Assembly (NCBI GenBank): GCA_017311185.1
Contig: JAESUZ010004534.1
Span: 2,232,001 to 2,296,000, forward strand
Direction: 5' to 3'
From: Proteles cristata cristata
Taxonomy: Eukaryota > Chordata > Mammalia > Carnivora > Hyaenidae
DNA: 64,000 nucleotides
Part shown: positions 34,271 to 44,115 of the stretch, piece after piece
Numbering within the stretch: the stretch's first letter is position 1
How the letters are laid out: every line of letters begins with the position of its first letter
Translations under genes and position numbers: made by a program
The notes under the pieces: generated by a model
What the model was told of the DNA's origin: nothing
Databases searched by the model: none
What the model saw: only the letters and a program-made list of their open reading frames with translations

Positions 34271-35689
34271 ATTATCTCTTTTAAGATTATTTCACTCTTG
34301 ATACTTTACTACCACCAGAGAAACAAAAGGGTAAATGACCAAGTTGGCAATACATCAGTGTGAAATAATCAGTTATTAATTACCTTATGAGAAGTTATTT
34401 CCATTATGATAAGAAAACATCACATTTTCAGACCCAAATTGAACACTATATGTACTGTAGTTACCATTTTTCAAATATTTTTTTTTTGCATCCTGCTTAT
34501 AAACAAATATAGTTTCATCTCCCGAATGGAACTGAAAAATCAACATGAATTCATTATAAATTAATAAACTCATTAGAGAAAAATGACCTCATTCATCCCT
34601 ATAAGCTATGCTTACTATAACCATGGCAAAATCACAATATGTTGGATCTATTTGTGTGCCTCCCAGAGATCATCTGAACTTCTTTAAGCCACTGTATCAC
34701 CAGAATTTTGGGGGTACATAGTCAATATTTATTTACAGTGAATATGAATAAATTTTAAAATGGGTGAATGAATCTATGATATTTAACAATACTTAGCTCC
34801 TTTATTATCTACCTTTTCCATATCTTTGGATCATGTGGGCTCTAAAAATACAATGCATACAATACAACTGCTTTTAGTTATCTGGAAAGCAACTTGCTGA
34901 TCTATATGAAAAATATGTTTCACTGGTTTTTAGGGATCCTTCTGAAACAAGGTGTCTTAGCTTCATATGCCTATGGGAGAAATTGTTACCTTCAAAAACA
35001 GAATCTAATGTTATATGCCTTCTGCAGTAAAAAGTTGGAAGGATAATAATAACATCTGTATTTCTGTTAAAACTACTGTAACAAATGATCTTAAGTGATA
35101 ATCTTACTAATAAAGTAAGGGTCATTATAACTTTCTTATAACTGTGCTCAATGTTCCTTAGGAAAAGAGTCAGATGAGTAAAAGGGTAGTGACAGGGGAT
35201 GTGAATAAAATCTATTTTATAACATAGCAACCTAGTATGTTATAAATATTTTCCATAAAATTAACTTCATGAGAAAAGCTGGGGTGTTGGAATAGAAAGA
35301 ATAAATACATCCAGAAAAAATAAAGATAAGAGAATACCCAAATTAATTTTAAATGGTAACTAATTTGAAGGATAAACAAAGTATATTTCTTGGTGATGAT
35401 AACAGAATTGCAGATTTAGGAGGAACTTTATTAAATTGTGTGTTTTAATCTTATGCTGAAATACTTCCCATAATATTTACCCAAAAAGTGTTTTTTTGGG
35501 GGGAATCTTTTATGGAACAGTCCATTTTAGGTTTGGGAATAGAGTTGTCAATAAAATAAATTATGAAATTTATTTTCATTGATGAGATTCAGATGCTAAA
35601 CAAAGAAAAGTATAACAAACTGGATGAAACTGTGAAGAAAAATGAAATAGAGTTAATGAGTAGGGGATATAGTATGTTATAAAGAAGCT
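34271..35689. other. Mostly unrecognised; possible L2 tail near 34660-34780
   Basis: About 1.4 kb. Only ACATAGTCAATATTTATTTA hints at an L2 end. The 118-codon minus frame at 35230-34874 has no recognisable domain or codon bias, so I do not call it a gene. Confidence 0.42.
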
Positions 35690-36640
35690 TCAGGGAAGGT
35701 CTTTTATCAGCTGATATTTGAGTAGAGTTTTAATTAAAATGCAGATAATTGGGAAAAACATTCCAAGCAGGAGGCATAATGAGGAAAAAGACTGTGCCAA
35801 GAACGTGGTCTGAGTTTGGAACACATTGAAGGAGAATAGTGGCAGAATGTGAAGTTAGAGAATTACGCAGACATGCAGTAGTATGTGGCTTTATTTGAAG
35901 ACATAAGAATTTTGTGTTTTATTCTAGGTGACAAGGGATGTTATTAGGGGAAGTGGAAGAAAGGACTGGAGTGATCAGATATATTTTTTAAAGATTTCTT
36001 TGGCTGTTCTGGAAAGAATTGGCTTCAGAGGTCACATGTATATCGTTTGGGTTTGTTTTTTTTTTTTTTTTGGAACATTTATTTTTGAGAGAGAGAGAGC
36101 AGAAGCAGGGGAAGGGCAGAGAGAGAGAGAAAGAGAGGGAGGAGAGAAGAGAGGATTCAAAGCAGGCTCTGTGCTGATAGCCGAGAGCTCAATGTGGGGC
36201 TCAAACTCACAACCAATGGGATCATGACCTGAGCTGAAGTTGGACCTTCAATGGATTGAGCCACCCAGGGGCCCCAGCAGGTCTGTCTTTAAACATCCAT
36301 CACAGCAATCCAAGCAGGTGATGATAGTAGAGCCATGGAGTTATATTGCTGAAAGTGATGAGAACAGAAGAGAAGCGGTTAGATAGTCTGTATTTAACAT
36401 GCATGTAAAGCTGTAGGATTTGCTGTTGTATTGGATGTGAAAGATGAGAAAAAGAAGGGAAGAGATGTGGATAAGTCTTCAGTTTTCAGCCTGAGCAATT
36501 ACCATTGAGATTGGAAAAGTAGGAAGAAGGTCAAATTGGGAATATTCAGAGCCTATTTGGGGGCATGTTAAATTGAGGTGCCTATTAGACATCCAAGAAG
36601 GGATGCTGGTATACAGTGGATACATAAAGATAGTTGTCTT
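35690..36640 (+). mobile_element. Ancient mammalian interspersed repeat, interrupted by a SINE; family uncertain
   Basis: Both halves match, in order, a repeat I know from many mammalian loci: ATTCCAAGCAGGAGGCATAA, AAGACTGTGCCAAGAACG, TTTGTGTTTTATTCTAGGTG and TTTCTTTGGCTGTTCTGG to the left of the SINE; CAGCAATCCAAGCAGGTGAT, TAGGATTTGCTGTTGTATTG, TTTTCAGCCTGAGCAATTAC and GAGGTGCCTATTAGACATCC to the right. I cannot name the family securely. The SINE at 36057-36275 splits it. Confidence 0.62.
36057..36275 (-). mobile_element. CAN SINE
   Basis: PolyT (36057-36070), ATTTATTTTTGAGAGAGAGA, GCAGAAGCAGGGGAAGGGC, CTCAATGTGGGGCTCAAACT, GGATTGAGCCACCCAGGGGC. The TSD is not clear. The 99-codon plus frame is SINE translation. 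Confidence 0.95.
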
Positions 36641-37861
36641 GCTTAAACACTTAGAGATCTCACTACTTTTGAGTTATTCTAATCTCCTGCAGCCAATCCT
36701 AATTGCTAGAAAATCTTATTAAGCCAAAATTATCCCACTTTTAACTTACACTGAATGATAATTATTCCATTTTCTAGAAATAAAATAAGTAAACTTAATC
36801 TCTTTCATTACAGCCTTATGCAAATTTGCAAACAGACCATTTTACCTGATTGATATCCTCTTGTCCAGGCTAAGCATTCCACTGTTACCATTCCTCATAT
36901 CAAATGTTTTTCTAGTCATAGTTGTGCCTGGATGAGTTGCTTCTATTCCCTCACCAGATCAACAGTGAGCATGAATACCAAAAGAACTGGCCAGAGTTTC
37001 TCTGTACTCCTTTCTTAGAAATAAATTTACTTGCACTTTCTTCCTCTTTCCTGTGACATTGTTGAGCTCATTACATTTTATAGACTACACCTTGTTTAAT
37101 TCTTTGCACCATAGCATTCAAAACTCATTTTTATAATTGTGAGTTTTTTCTTTTCTAGTTAGCATTTATTTCTAACTTTACATATGCCTAGGAAGGTCAC
37201 CAATCTTTTTTAAGAACACTATTCCTGTGCAGTAGATTTTTAAAAGAGAAGTATTAGTATGGTTGCCTAGAAACCATAAAGGCATTCGAAATAATGGAAG
37301 AACAGGGGACATAAATGAAAATATCATCTATGATGACATTTGATTTAGGTGAGAAAACAGCTGTCAAAGTTTGTGCACCCTTGATTTGATGAAACAATCT
37401 TTTTCATCAAAGAATGTTCTTTGAAAATGTGAACTTCCTTGAAGATTAGTCACTGTATTGCTCTAATAGTTGTTTATCTTCATCATCATGACAATGTGCC
37501 TTTTAAATTATTTTAGTTAGCAATTCTTTTTTTCTGCATATAAAAGGTCAATGTTCATTCCTTCATGTTTTCTTTGATATCTGTTTGTGTATGAAAATCT
37601 ATTCATAGATTTTATTTTTTTTAATAGCAAATATTGACTACCATGTTAAATCAACAGTTACCTAATTTGGGAAGAGAAAAGATTTGATATATAAAATGGA
37701 CAACAGATTAGACCTGCGATTGAACAACTTTCCTTTCTTTATACACTTTAAAATTCTACAATCCAGTGAGTTTGCAACATTTAGTTTTAAAAATAAGGGA
37801 AGGAATGAATGGATTTGCTTCACTGAGTTTAAAACAAAATAAGATACATTCAGAGGTCCTT
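36641..37861. other. No recognisable feature
   Basis: About 1.2 kb of AT-rich DNA with neither gene nor repeat that I can support. Confidence 0.45.
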
Positions 37862-38053
37862 TATTATTATTATTTTGAGAGAGAATGAGAAAGAGAGAGA
37901 GCAGGGAAGGAGCAGAAAAAGGAGAGAGAGAATCCCAAGCAGGCTCCACAAGGAGCCTGATGCAGGGCTCACTCCCAGGAACCCATGAAATCATATGACC
38001 TGATCCAAAGTTAAGAGTCGAACACTTAACCAACTGAGCCACCCAGGTGCCCC
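37862..38053 (-). mobile_element. Older-type CAN SINE
   Basis: TATTTTGAGAGAGAATGAGA, AGAATCCCAAGCAGGCTCC, GGAGCCTGATGCAGGGCTC, ACCAACTGAGCCACCCAGG and head end GTGCCCC. The GAATCCCAAGCAGG variant marks an older subfamily. No clear TSD. It faces the 38131 SINE head to head. Confidence 0.94.
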
Positions 38054-38130
38054 TATATATCCATTTTTTTTAAGCTGCTTTGTGTCTCTGAAATCACTTA
38101 ACCGTCCTTTCAACTTTAAATTTCTGGTGA

Positions 38131-38347
38131 GGGGCTCCTGGGTGGCTCAGTCGGTTAAGCTTCTGACTTCGGCTCAGGTCATGATCTCATGGCTCGTGGG
38201 TTCGAGCCCCGCATTGGGCTCTGTGCTGACAGCTAGCTCAGAGCCTGGGGATTCTGTGTCTCCCTCTCTTTCTCTGACCCTCTCCTGTTCACGCTGTCTC
38301 TATCTCTCTCAGAAATAAATAAAATACTGAAAAAAATTTTTTTAAAT
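38131..38347 (+). mobile_element. CAN SINE with TSD
   Basis: GGGGCTCCTGGGTGGCTCAG, A box TGGCTCAGTCGG, B-box text GGTTCGAGCCCC, ATTGGGCTCTGTGCTGACAG, AAATAAATAAA. TSD AAATTTCTGGTGA (38118-38130) and AAATTTCTGCTGA (38348-38360), 12 of 13 identical. Confidence 0.97.
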
Positions 38348-38360
38348 AAATTTCTGCTGA

Positions 38361-38806
38361 AAAGCAGAGTTACTAAATTTAAAGTTAAACTGTATGTAAC
38401 AGCAAAAGGCAAAAATAACTTTAGCCCTACAACTTAATTTGTGGTTTTTCAAGAAACTGTTCTTTACATCATTTTTTAAATCTAATCTCACTTATTCATA
38501 AGTTTCATAAGTTGTTGCTTCATTCACTGGATTCTGTTTTGGTTCACAGCCTATTAAAAAATTTTAAAAGCTGAAACATTTCCATTATTCATTTCTAACT
38601 AGAAAATGTCAGTAAGGAAAGGATCAAATTCCCAAAACATTTTGATAAGAGAGAGAGCTGAGTATAACAAATAACAATCCTATTAAAGTACTTTAAAGAG
38701 AATAAAGATTACAGGTAGGCAAAGCTAAGGGATTCTTCTAATTATTTTTTTATTAAAAGCAATAGATAAAGTAATGCTGTCATAGGATGATGAAACTGTA
38801 AAAGTT
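38361..38806. other. No recognisable feature
   Basis: About 445 bp of AT-rich DNA. Confidence 0.45.
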
Positions 38807-38819
38807 TTAAATACAATTT

Positions 38820-39030
38820 TAAAAAATTAAAATGTTCTATTTATTTATGAGAGAGAGGCAACATGAGCAGGGGAGGGTCAGAGAGAGGGAGACACAGAAT
38901 CCGAAACAGTCTCCAGGCTCTGAGCTACCTTTCAGCATAGAGCCCGGTGTGGGGCTTGAACCCATGAACTTTGAGATCATGACCTGAGCCAAAGTCAGAT
39001 GCTTAACCGACTGAGCCACACAGGCACCCC
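38820..39030 (-). mobile_element. CAN SINE, 3' unit of an apparent dimer
   Basis: T-rich tail, TTCTATTTATTTATGAGAGA, GAAACAGTCTCCAGGCTC, AACCGACTGAGCCACACAGG and head end GCACCCC at 39030. It has no TSD of its own. The left flank TTAAATACAATTT (38807-38819) is repeated only beyond the second SINE, at 39256-39268. Confidence 0.96.
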
Positions 39031-39255
39031 TAACATTTTTTTTAATACTTTTTTATTTATTTCTGAGAAAGAGAGAGAGGCAGCATGAGCAGGAGAGGGT
39101 CAGAGAGCGAGGGAGATATAGAATCCAAAGCAGGCTCCTGGCTCTGAGCTAGCTGTCAGCACAGAGCCCGACGCAGGCCTTGAACCCAGGAACCATGATA
39201 TCATGACCTGAGCCAAAGTCAGATGCTTAACCGACTATTACCACCCAGGCGCCCC
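39031..39255 (-). mobile_element. CAN SINE, 5' unit of an apparent dimer
   Basis: Starts immediately after the head of the previous unit with a T-rich tail, then TTATTTCTGAGAAAGAGAG, GGCTCCTGGCTCTGAGCTAG, AACCATGATATCATGACCTG, CCACCCAGGCGCCCC. Followed at once by TTAAATACAATTT (39256-39268), matching the left flank of the first unit. Confidence 0.96.
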
Positions 39256-39268
39256 TTAAATACAATTT

Positions 39269-40359
39269 AAATTGATAAATTTCAGAGAAAAAAGGCGGCC
39301 TGTTCACTCACAGCTTCTTTTTCTGGCAGACAGTCATTCCCAAAGCCACTAATGCTTGGACAGAATTAGTGATCCCAACTACAACTGTGGATTGGGGGGT
39401 GGAGGAAGCACAATTATTTTCTTTCAAGAATTACAAGTATTTGGCCAGATGGTAGTAAGTTAATAATGGCTTGTTGAGCTGAGAAGTCATATAGTCAGGG
39501 CAGCGGTTGATAACATGGCTATCTATTTATGTAAAAGAGCCATCTTTATCAATACCTGAAGGGAAATTTTGTAAAAACCATGAAAGGGATTAATTGAGAG
39601 TAACTGAATCTCCTCTATGGAATGATCCATATAAAGTTATTAAATGATTACTTTAGAAAAATAGATTTACAACAAACTACAACCAGATTGTAGACTCCGT
39701 GAAGATCTAATCCTTGATCAGAGCTCTCTCCTCAAAGTCTACCAAAAATAATTGTACCTAACAGGTATTAAGTTAATGTGTCTCTGATTCTAGCTTTCTT
39801 TGCTACCTTCTCCTTTCTAATAATTCATTGAATCCTTTCACCAAAGGTAAGTAGGCATGGATGGGTACAGAACTTTGTCTTTTTCCTCTTAGCCTTTCTT
39901 TTCATTTTATTGCACATTATCATTCTTGGACCCCCCTTCTGAGTCTCTGGTGTTTTACATGCAAATTCAAGCTGAATCAGAATGGATACTTTTTGCTAGT
40001 AACAGAGGTCACTAGTGATTTCTTAGTTCACAACATGGACCTTAGCCTTAGATTTAAACATATATCCACAAAATATCTTTGTGAGTACTCTCACAAAGGC
40101 TACTCAAGTTTGATCATGAGGAAGAACTTTAAAACAATAAACTTCATGAAAAATTACACTATGTGAGACAGAAGACATCAGTCCTTCTCTAACGCTCTCA
40201 CACATTTTCCTCGCCTATAACTACCGCTTAACTTTTATTACCCATCTCTGTCTAGGCTCCATTGGCATTCTATATTGGTGTACTCAAATAATTACATATG
40301 GGAACTAGATTAGGCAACTGCTAATTATTACGTATTTACTATATGCATCAGGCACTGTG
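39269..40359. other. Mostly unrecognised; possible L2 tail at 39685-39785
   Basis: About 1.1 kb. CAGATTGTAGACTCCGTGAA followed by TACCTAACAGGTATTAAGTT resembles the end of an L2 (ACTGTAAGCTCCATGAGG ... CACATAGTAGGTGCTC). The rest, including the 101-codon frame at 39861, shows no known domain. Confidence 0.42.
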
Positions 40360-40418
40360 TTAGGTACCACACATACTAGGAACTCAACAAATATCTATTG
40401 AACAAATGAAAGAATGTC
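40360..40418 (+). mobile_element. L2 LINE terminal fragment
   Basis: GGTACCACACATACTAGGAA followed by CTCAACAAATATCTATTGAA and CAAATGAAAGAATG is the L2 3' terminus (GGCACATAGTAGG CTCAATAAATATTTGTTGAA TGAATGAA). Confidence 0.68.
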
Positions 40419-40495
40419 AGAGTACATACAGACCTAGAGCCATTGGTAATAATAGAGGTAAAATCATCAACTTCACAGAAGGATACTATATAAAT

Positions 40496-40775
40496 GAGAA
40501 GCAGCACAGTGTAAGAGTTATGTAGAAAATTTAGACAACAAGATTTTCCAGGAAGCATCTCTGATTTATGTTTGGGAAGAGTCATGAATGAGTAAAAACA
40601 GACACTGCTGACTAGGAAATTCTTCCTACCTGCCTGATTTGGGAGGAAGTAATAATCTTTACTGAGCATCAGCTTCCTCATCTGCTGAACAGGACAACTA
40701 CACCTTCCTTTCAGGGTTGCTATCAGGATTAGAGAAAATATGCACAAAGCTCAGAACCTGGTTCTTAATAATCAT
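40496..40775 (+). mobile_element. MIR SINE
   Basis: GAAGCAGCACAGTGTAAGAG at the head; then the core and tail TCAGCTTCCTCATCTGCTGA, CCTTTCAGGGTTGCTATCAG, GATTAGAGAAAATATGCACA and AAGCTCAGAACCTGG. The 5' half is diverged. Confidence 0.72.
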
Positions 40776-40794
40776 AAACAAAAGGTTTTTTTCT

Positions 40795-40915
40795 TTACTC
40801 ATTTCCTAAGTAAATATTTATTGTCTAAAGTGTGAGAAGCATTCTGATAGATACTAAGCTATAAAGTGAGTAAGAAAAATGACTCACTGTCTCAGAGGTT
40901 AGATTCCCATGACAG
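40795..40915 (-). mobile_element. L2-like 3' fragment
   Basis: AAGTAAATATTTATTGTCTA, GAAGCATTCTGATAGATACT and GAGTAAGAAAAATGACTCAC track the antisense L2 end (caacaaATATTTATTGAGC, GGCACTGTTCTAGGCACTG, GTGAACAAGACAGAC). Confidence 0.55.
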
Positions 40916-41049
40916 AAGTTAATAAAAAACATCACTAAAATAAATTTAAAATAATAATTACCTTTATCATTAATAGGATTTTATTTTTAATTGTACAGAT
41001 GCTTCCATAAAAAAACAAAGTAAGTGAATTTAAGAATCCTGTAAAGGGA

Positions 41050-41267
41050 GACATGCCTGGGTGGCTCAGTCAGTTGGGCTCCCTACTTCGGCTCAGGTCA
41101 TAATCTCCTGGTTCATGGGTTCAATCCCCATGTTGGGTTCAGGGCTGACAGCTCAGAGCCTGGAGTCTGCTTTGGATTCTATGTCTCCCTCTCTCTCTGC
41201 CTTCGCCCTGCTAACTCTTTCTCTCTCTGTCTCTCAAAGGTAAATAAACATTAAAAATTTTTTTAAA
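41050..41267 (+). mobile_element. CAN SINE with TSD
   Basis: ATGCCTGGGTGGCTCAGTCA head, GTTCATGGGTTCAATCCCCA (B box changed), GACAGCTCAGAGCCTGGAGT, CT-rich run, GGTAAATAAACATTAAAAA tail. TSD AATCCTGTAAAGGGA (41035-41049) and AATTCTGTGAAGGGA (41268-41282), 13 of 15 identical. Confidence 0.95.
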
Positions 41268-41282
41268 AATTCTGTGAAGGGA

Positions 41283-41871
41283 ATGCTTGGTCACTTTTGC
41301 TATTCGATATTTTAGGTGTGATACTTTAAACAAATTATACTATTAATCATGTTACATGTGAAGCTTTTAGAAACCATCATACTTTTTAAAGGGACTATCA
41401 ATTTTATGACCACACTCCCAAGTAGTTTTTCTTCATATTAATTTTAAAATACAATGACTAAAATATTAATGTTCAAGAGCAAGATGGAAATTTTGAATTA
41501 TATAAATTTTATACTAAATGACACAATGATCTCCCTTAATTATTAATAGAAGTATGTGTAGCACATGAGGAATTGACCTTGATATATGTTTTAATTCTCA
41601 AGTTCATTGAAAACCTTTAAAACAAAAGATGACAGGCCAGAAATGAATATGACAGAATATTAGAAAAATAGAATTGATAAAAAAAAATGTCCTTAATTTA
41701 CTTTTTTTTCCAAAGGGAGAAAAAGTCTAGGTGTGTTAAAGTAAGTACAAAACATAAGACATCCAGGACTTAACTTGTATTCATTTTATTTTAACAGAAA
41801 TAATGCTACTGACCACCACTCTCCTTTCATCTCAATTATACACAGAAACCTTGGAAACAAAACACTTGTTG
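41283..41871. other. No recognisable feature
   Basis: About 590 bp of AT-rich DNA. Confidence 0.45.
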
Positions 41872-41886
41872 TAGGAAATATATTTT

Positions 41887-42100
41887 TTTCTTTTTTTTTA
41901 TGTTTATTTTATTTTTGTGAGAGAGATAGAGCACAAGTTGGGGAAGAGCAGAGAGAGAGGGAGACACAGAATTCAAAGCAGACTCCAGGCTCTGAGCTGT
42001 CAGCACAGAGCCTGACACGGGGTTCAAACTCATAAACCGTGATATCATGACCTGAGCTGAAGTCAGAAGCTTGACCGACTGAGCCACCCAGGTGCCCCTA
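41887..42100 (-). mobile_element. CAN SINE with 15-bp perfect TSD
   Basis: T-rich tail, TTATTTTTGTGAGAGAGATA, CAGACTCCAGGCTCTGAGCT, ACCGACTGAGCCACCCAGG, GTGCCCC. Identical flanks TAGGAAATATATTTT (41872-41886 and 42101-42115). The 86- and 118-codon frames here are SINE translations. Confidence 0.97.
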
Positions 42101-42179
42101 TAGGAAATATATTTTAATGTTGGGTAAAAATAGTGATCTTTGTAGTAGCATTTAGTGAGAGAAAGTTGCCAAACTTTTG

Positions 42180-42540
42180 GTTCCACACACACACATGTGT
42201 AGAGATACCTTCATGTACAGACATGTGCATATACACATATCGATGGAAACAGAGAGAAAGATTTATTATATAAATTAGTTTACGTGATTACAGATGTTAG
42301 GAATTCCCATGACCTGCTATCTACAAGCTGGAAACCAAGGAAAAGATGGTGGCATATTTCAGTCTCAGTCCAAAGGCCTGAGAACCAGGAAAACCAATGG
42401 TGTGAGTTCTGCACCAAATCTCAAGGCCTGAGAACCATAGGGTGGATGGTGTAAGTCTCAGACTCAGGGCAGGAGAAAACCAGTGTCCCATGTCAACAGT
42501 CAGGTAGACTCTGAATATTTTATAGTGCAGTGGCTACTTT
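42180..42540. mobile_element. Ancient interspersed repeat with internal 50-bp repetition; family uncertain
   Basis: AGAGAGAAAGATTTATTATA, then ACCTGCTATCTACAAGCTGG, AAGGCCTGAGAACCAGG and GGCAGGAGAAAACCAGTGTC match an old mammalian repeat whose body repeats a GAAGGCCTGAGAACC module. The module occurs at 42373 and 42423, 50 bp apart. I cannot assign LTR or other class. Confidence 0.55.
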
Positions 42541-42828
42541 CATTACAAGTTTGTGATATAAATATTTAAGATAGTTTAAGTCTTTAAGAATGCTTTCTTA
42601 AGTGGCTTGTATCATACATTTATAATAGAAATGCTTCATTATTAAGTATCATATTCTACAGTTTACTTTTTTGCAATAGCAGAGACACAAAAATGAGTTA
42701 ATCGTGGAAAAATAACTGTGCATTTTTTTAAGTAAAATTTTTTGGAAGAGTAATTTTTCATTTCTTTGTAGGGTATGATTAGTAATTTCTTTCAGCAGTC
42801 ACAGAAAGGTATATTGATAGACAATAAG
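42541..42828. other. No recognisable feature
   Basis: About 290 bp of AT-rich DNA. Confidence 0.45.
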
Positions 42829-42839
42829 AATGACCTAGT

Positions 42840-43052
42840 GGGGCACCTGGGTGGCTTAGTCGGTTAAGCGTCCGACTTTCGCTTAGGTCATGATCTCGGG
42901 GTTTGTGGGTTCGAGCCCCGCGTCGGGCTCTGTGCTGACTGCCAACTCGGAGCCTGGAGCCTGTTTCGGTCTGTGACTCCCTCTCTCTCTGACCCTTCCC
43001 TGCTCACGCTGTCTCTCTCTCTCTCTAAGAAATAAATAAAAACATTAAAAAA
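42840..43052 (+). mobile_element. Young-type CAN SINE with perfect TSD
   Basis: GGGCACCTGGGTGGCTTAGT head, A box TGGCTTAGTCGG, CGACTTTCGCTTAGGTCATG, GGGTTCGAGCCCCGCGTCG (B box intact), GACTGCCAACTCGGAGCCTG, CGGTCTGTGACTCCC, AGAAATAAATAAAAAC tail. Identical flanks AATGACCTAGT (42829-42839 and 43053-43063). CpGs in the B-box region are retained, consistent with low age. Confidence 0.98.
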
Positions 43053-43116
43053 AATGACCTAGTAATAATTCTGTACAGATTTGTGACAATTATAGCCTAT
43101 GAACTGCCTCTGTTTG

Positions 43117-43540
43117 TTACAGCTGACCCCACTTAATCTGCAGGTGATATGTTCCGAGACCCCCAGTGTAAGTCTGAAGCCACAGATAGTTCAGAACCCA
43201 ATGTATACTATTTTTTCCTATACATATTTACAACAAAGTTTTATTTATAAATCACAGTAAGAAATTAGCAACATAACACTAATAAAATAGAACAATTATA
43301 ATCATATACTGGTATAAGTTATATGAATATTGTCTCTCTGTGTGTCAAAATATCATAGTGTACTCACCCTTCTTCTTGTGATGATGTGAGATGATAAAAT
43401 TCCTGCGTGATAAGATGAAGTGAGCATAAGCAATGTGAAGTAAAGGTAGGCTATGATTTGTCTTTTGATGATTCATCAGAAAGGGGATCATATGCTTCCG
43501 GGGAACTAAAACTGTAGAAAATGAAACTACTGATGGAGGA
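43117..43540. mobile_element. DNA-transposon relic (mariner/Tigger-like?), family uncertain
   Basis: ATATGTTCCGAGACCCCCAG, CTGAAGCCACAGATAGTTCA, ACTATTTTTTCCTATACATA, AAAATAGAACAATTATAATC, TACTCACCCTTCTTCTTGTG, ATGATGTGAGATGATAAAAT and GGGGATCATATGCTTCCGG follow the order of a common mammalian DNA-transposon fossil. Non-coding; exact family not determined. Confidence 0.62.
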
Positions 43541-43589
43541 ACTATTGTTATTTCATTTGATTCTATCCCAAGCCTTAAGATTTATAGTT

Positions 43590-43705
43590 TCTTTTCTCCT
43601 GAAGAGAAAACCAAGTAAAGAGATTTGTCAGCTGTGACTTAACCGTCTACAGCAGAATAGTGATTGTAACCCAGGTCCCTGACTTCCATTCAGGAGCAAA
43701 GAGGT
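43590..43705 (-). mobile_element. MIR fragment
   Basis: GAGAAAACCAAGTAAAGAG, TTTGTCAGCTGTGACTTAAC and GATTGTAACCCAGGTCCCTG, then ACTTCCATTCAGGAGC, follow antisense MIR (…ACTGAGGC, …CTTGCCCAAGGTCAC, GATTCGAACCCAGGTC, TGACTCCAGAGC). Confidence 0.66.
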
Positions 43706-44115
43706 GACAAATGTGGCAAACTGATAGACCGCCTTCGGGCACCTCAAAGAGTATTGAAAGAAGCTGAGCTGCATATTAAATAGGATTACCTGTTTCTACC
43801 AGGGCCCATTTAACTGAAAATGTTATTAAACTGCAGAACATTTTTCATTCTCCAATACTTTTCGAAGATAAATTTTTCAAATGGAAGTCACCAGGAGCAT
43901 TTAATTTTTTTCCTTGAATAGTTTATTGTCGAGTTGGTTTCCATACAATACCCAGTGTTCATCCCACTGAGTGCCCACCTTCATGCCCATCACCCCCCTT
44001 CCCCATTCCCCTAACCCCATCAGCCCTCAGTTCTCAGCATTCAAGAATCTCTCATGGTTTGTCTCCCTCCCTTTCCCCAATTATTTTTCCCCTTCTTCTC
44101 CCCCATGGTCCTCCG

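Noticed and set aside
34874..35230. 118-codon minus frame in unannotated DNA
   Set aside because: No recognisable domain, no splice or codon evidence, and such lengths occur by chance in this much DNA.
40376..40747. 123-codon minus frame
   Set aside because: Lies antisense across L2 and MIR relics; chance frame.
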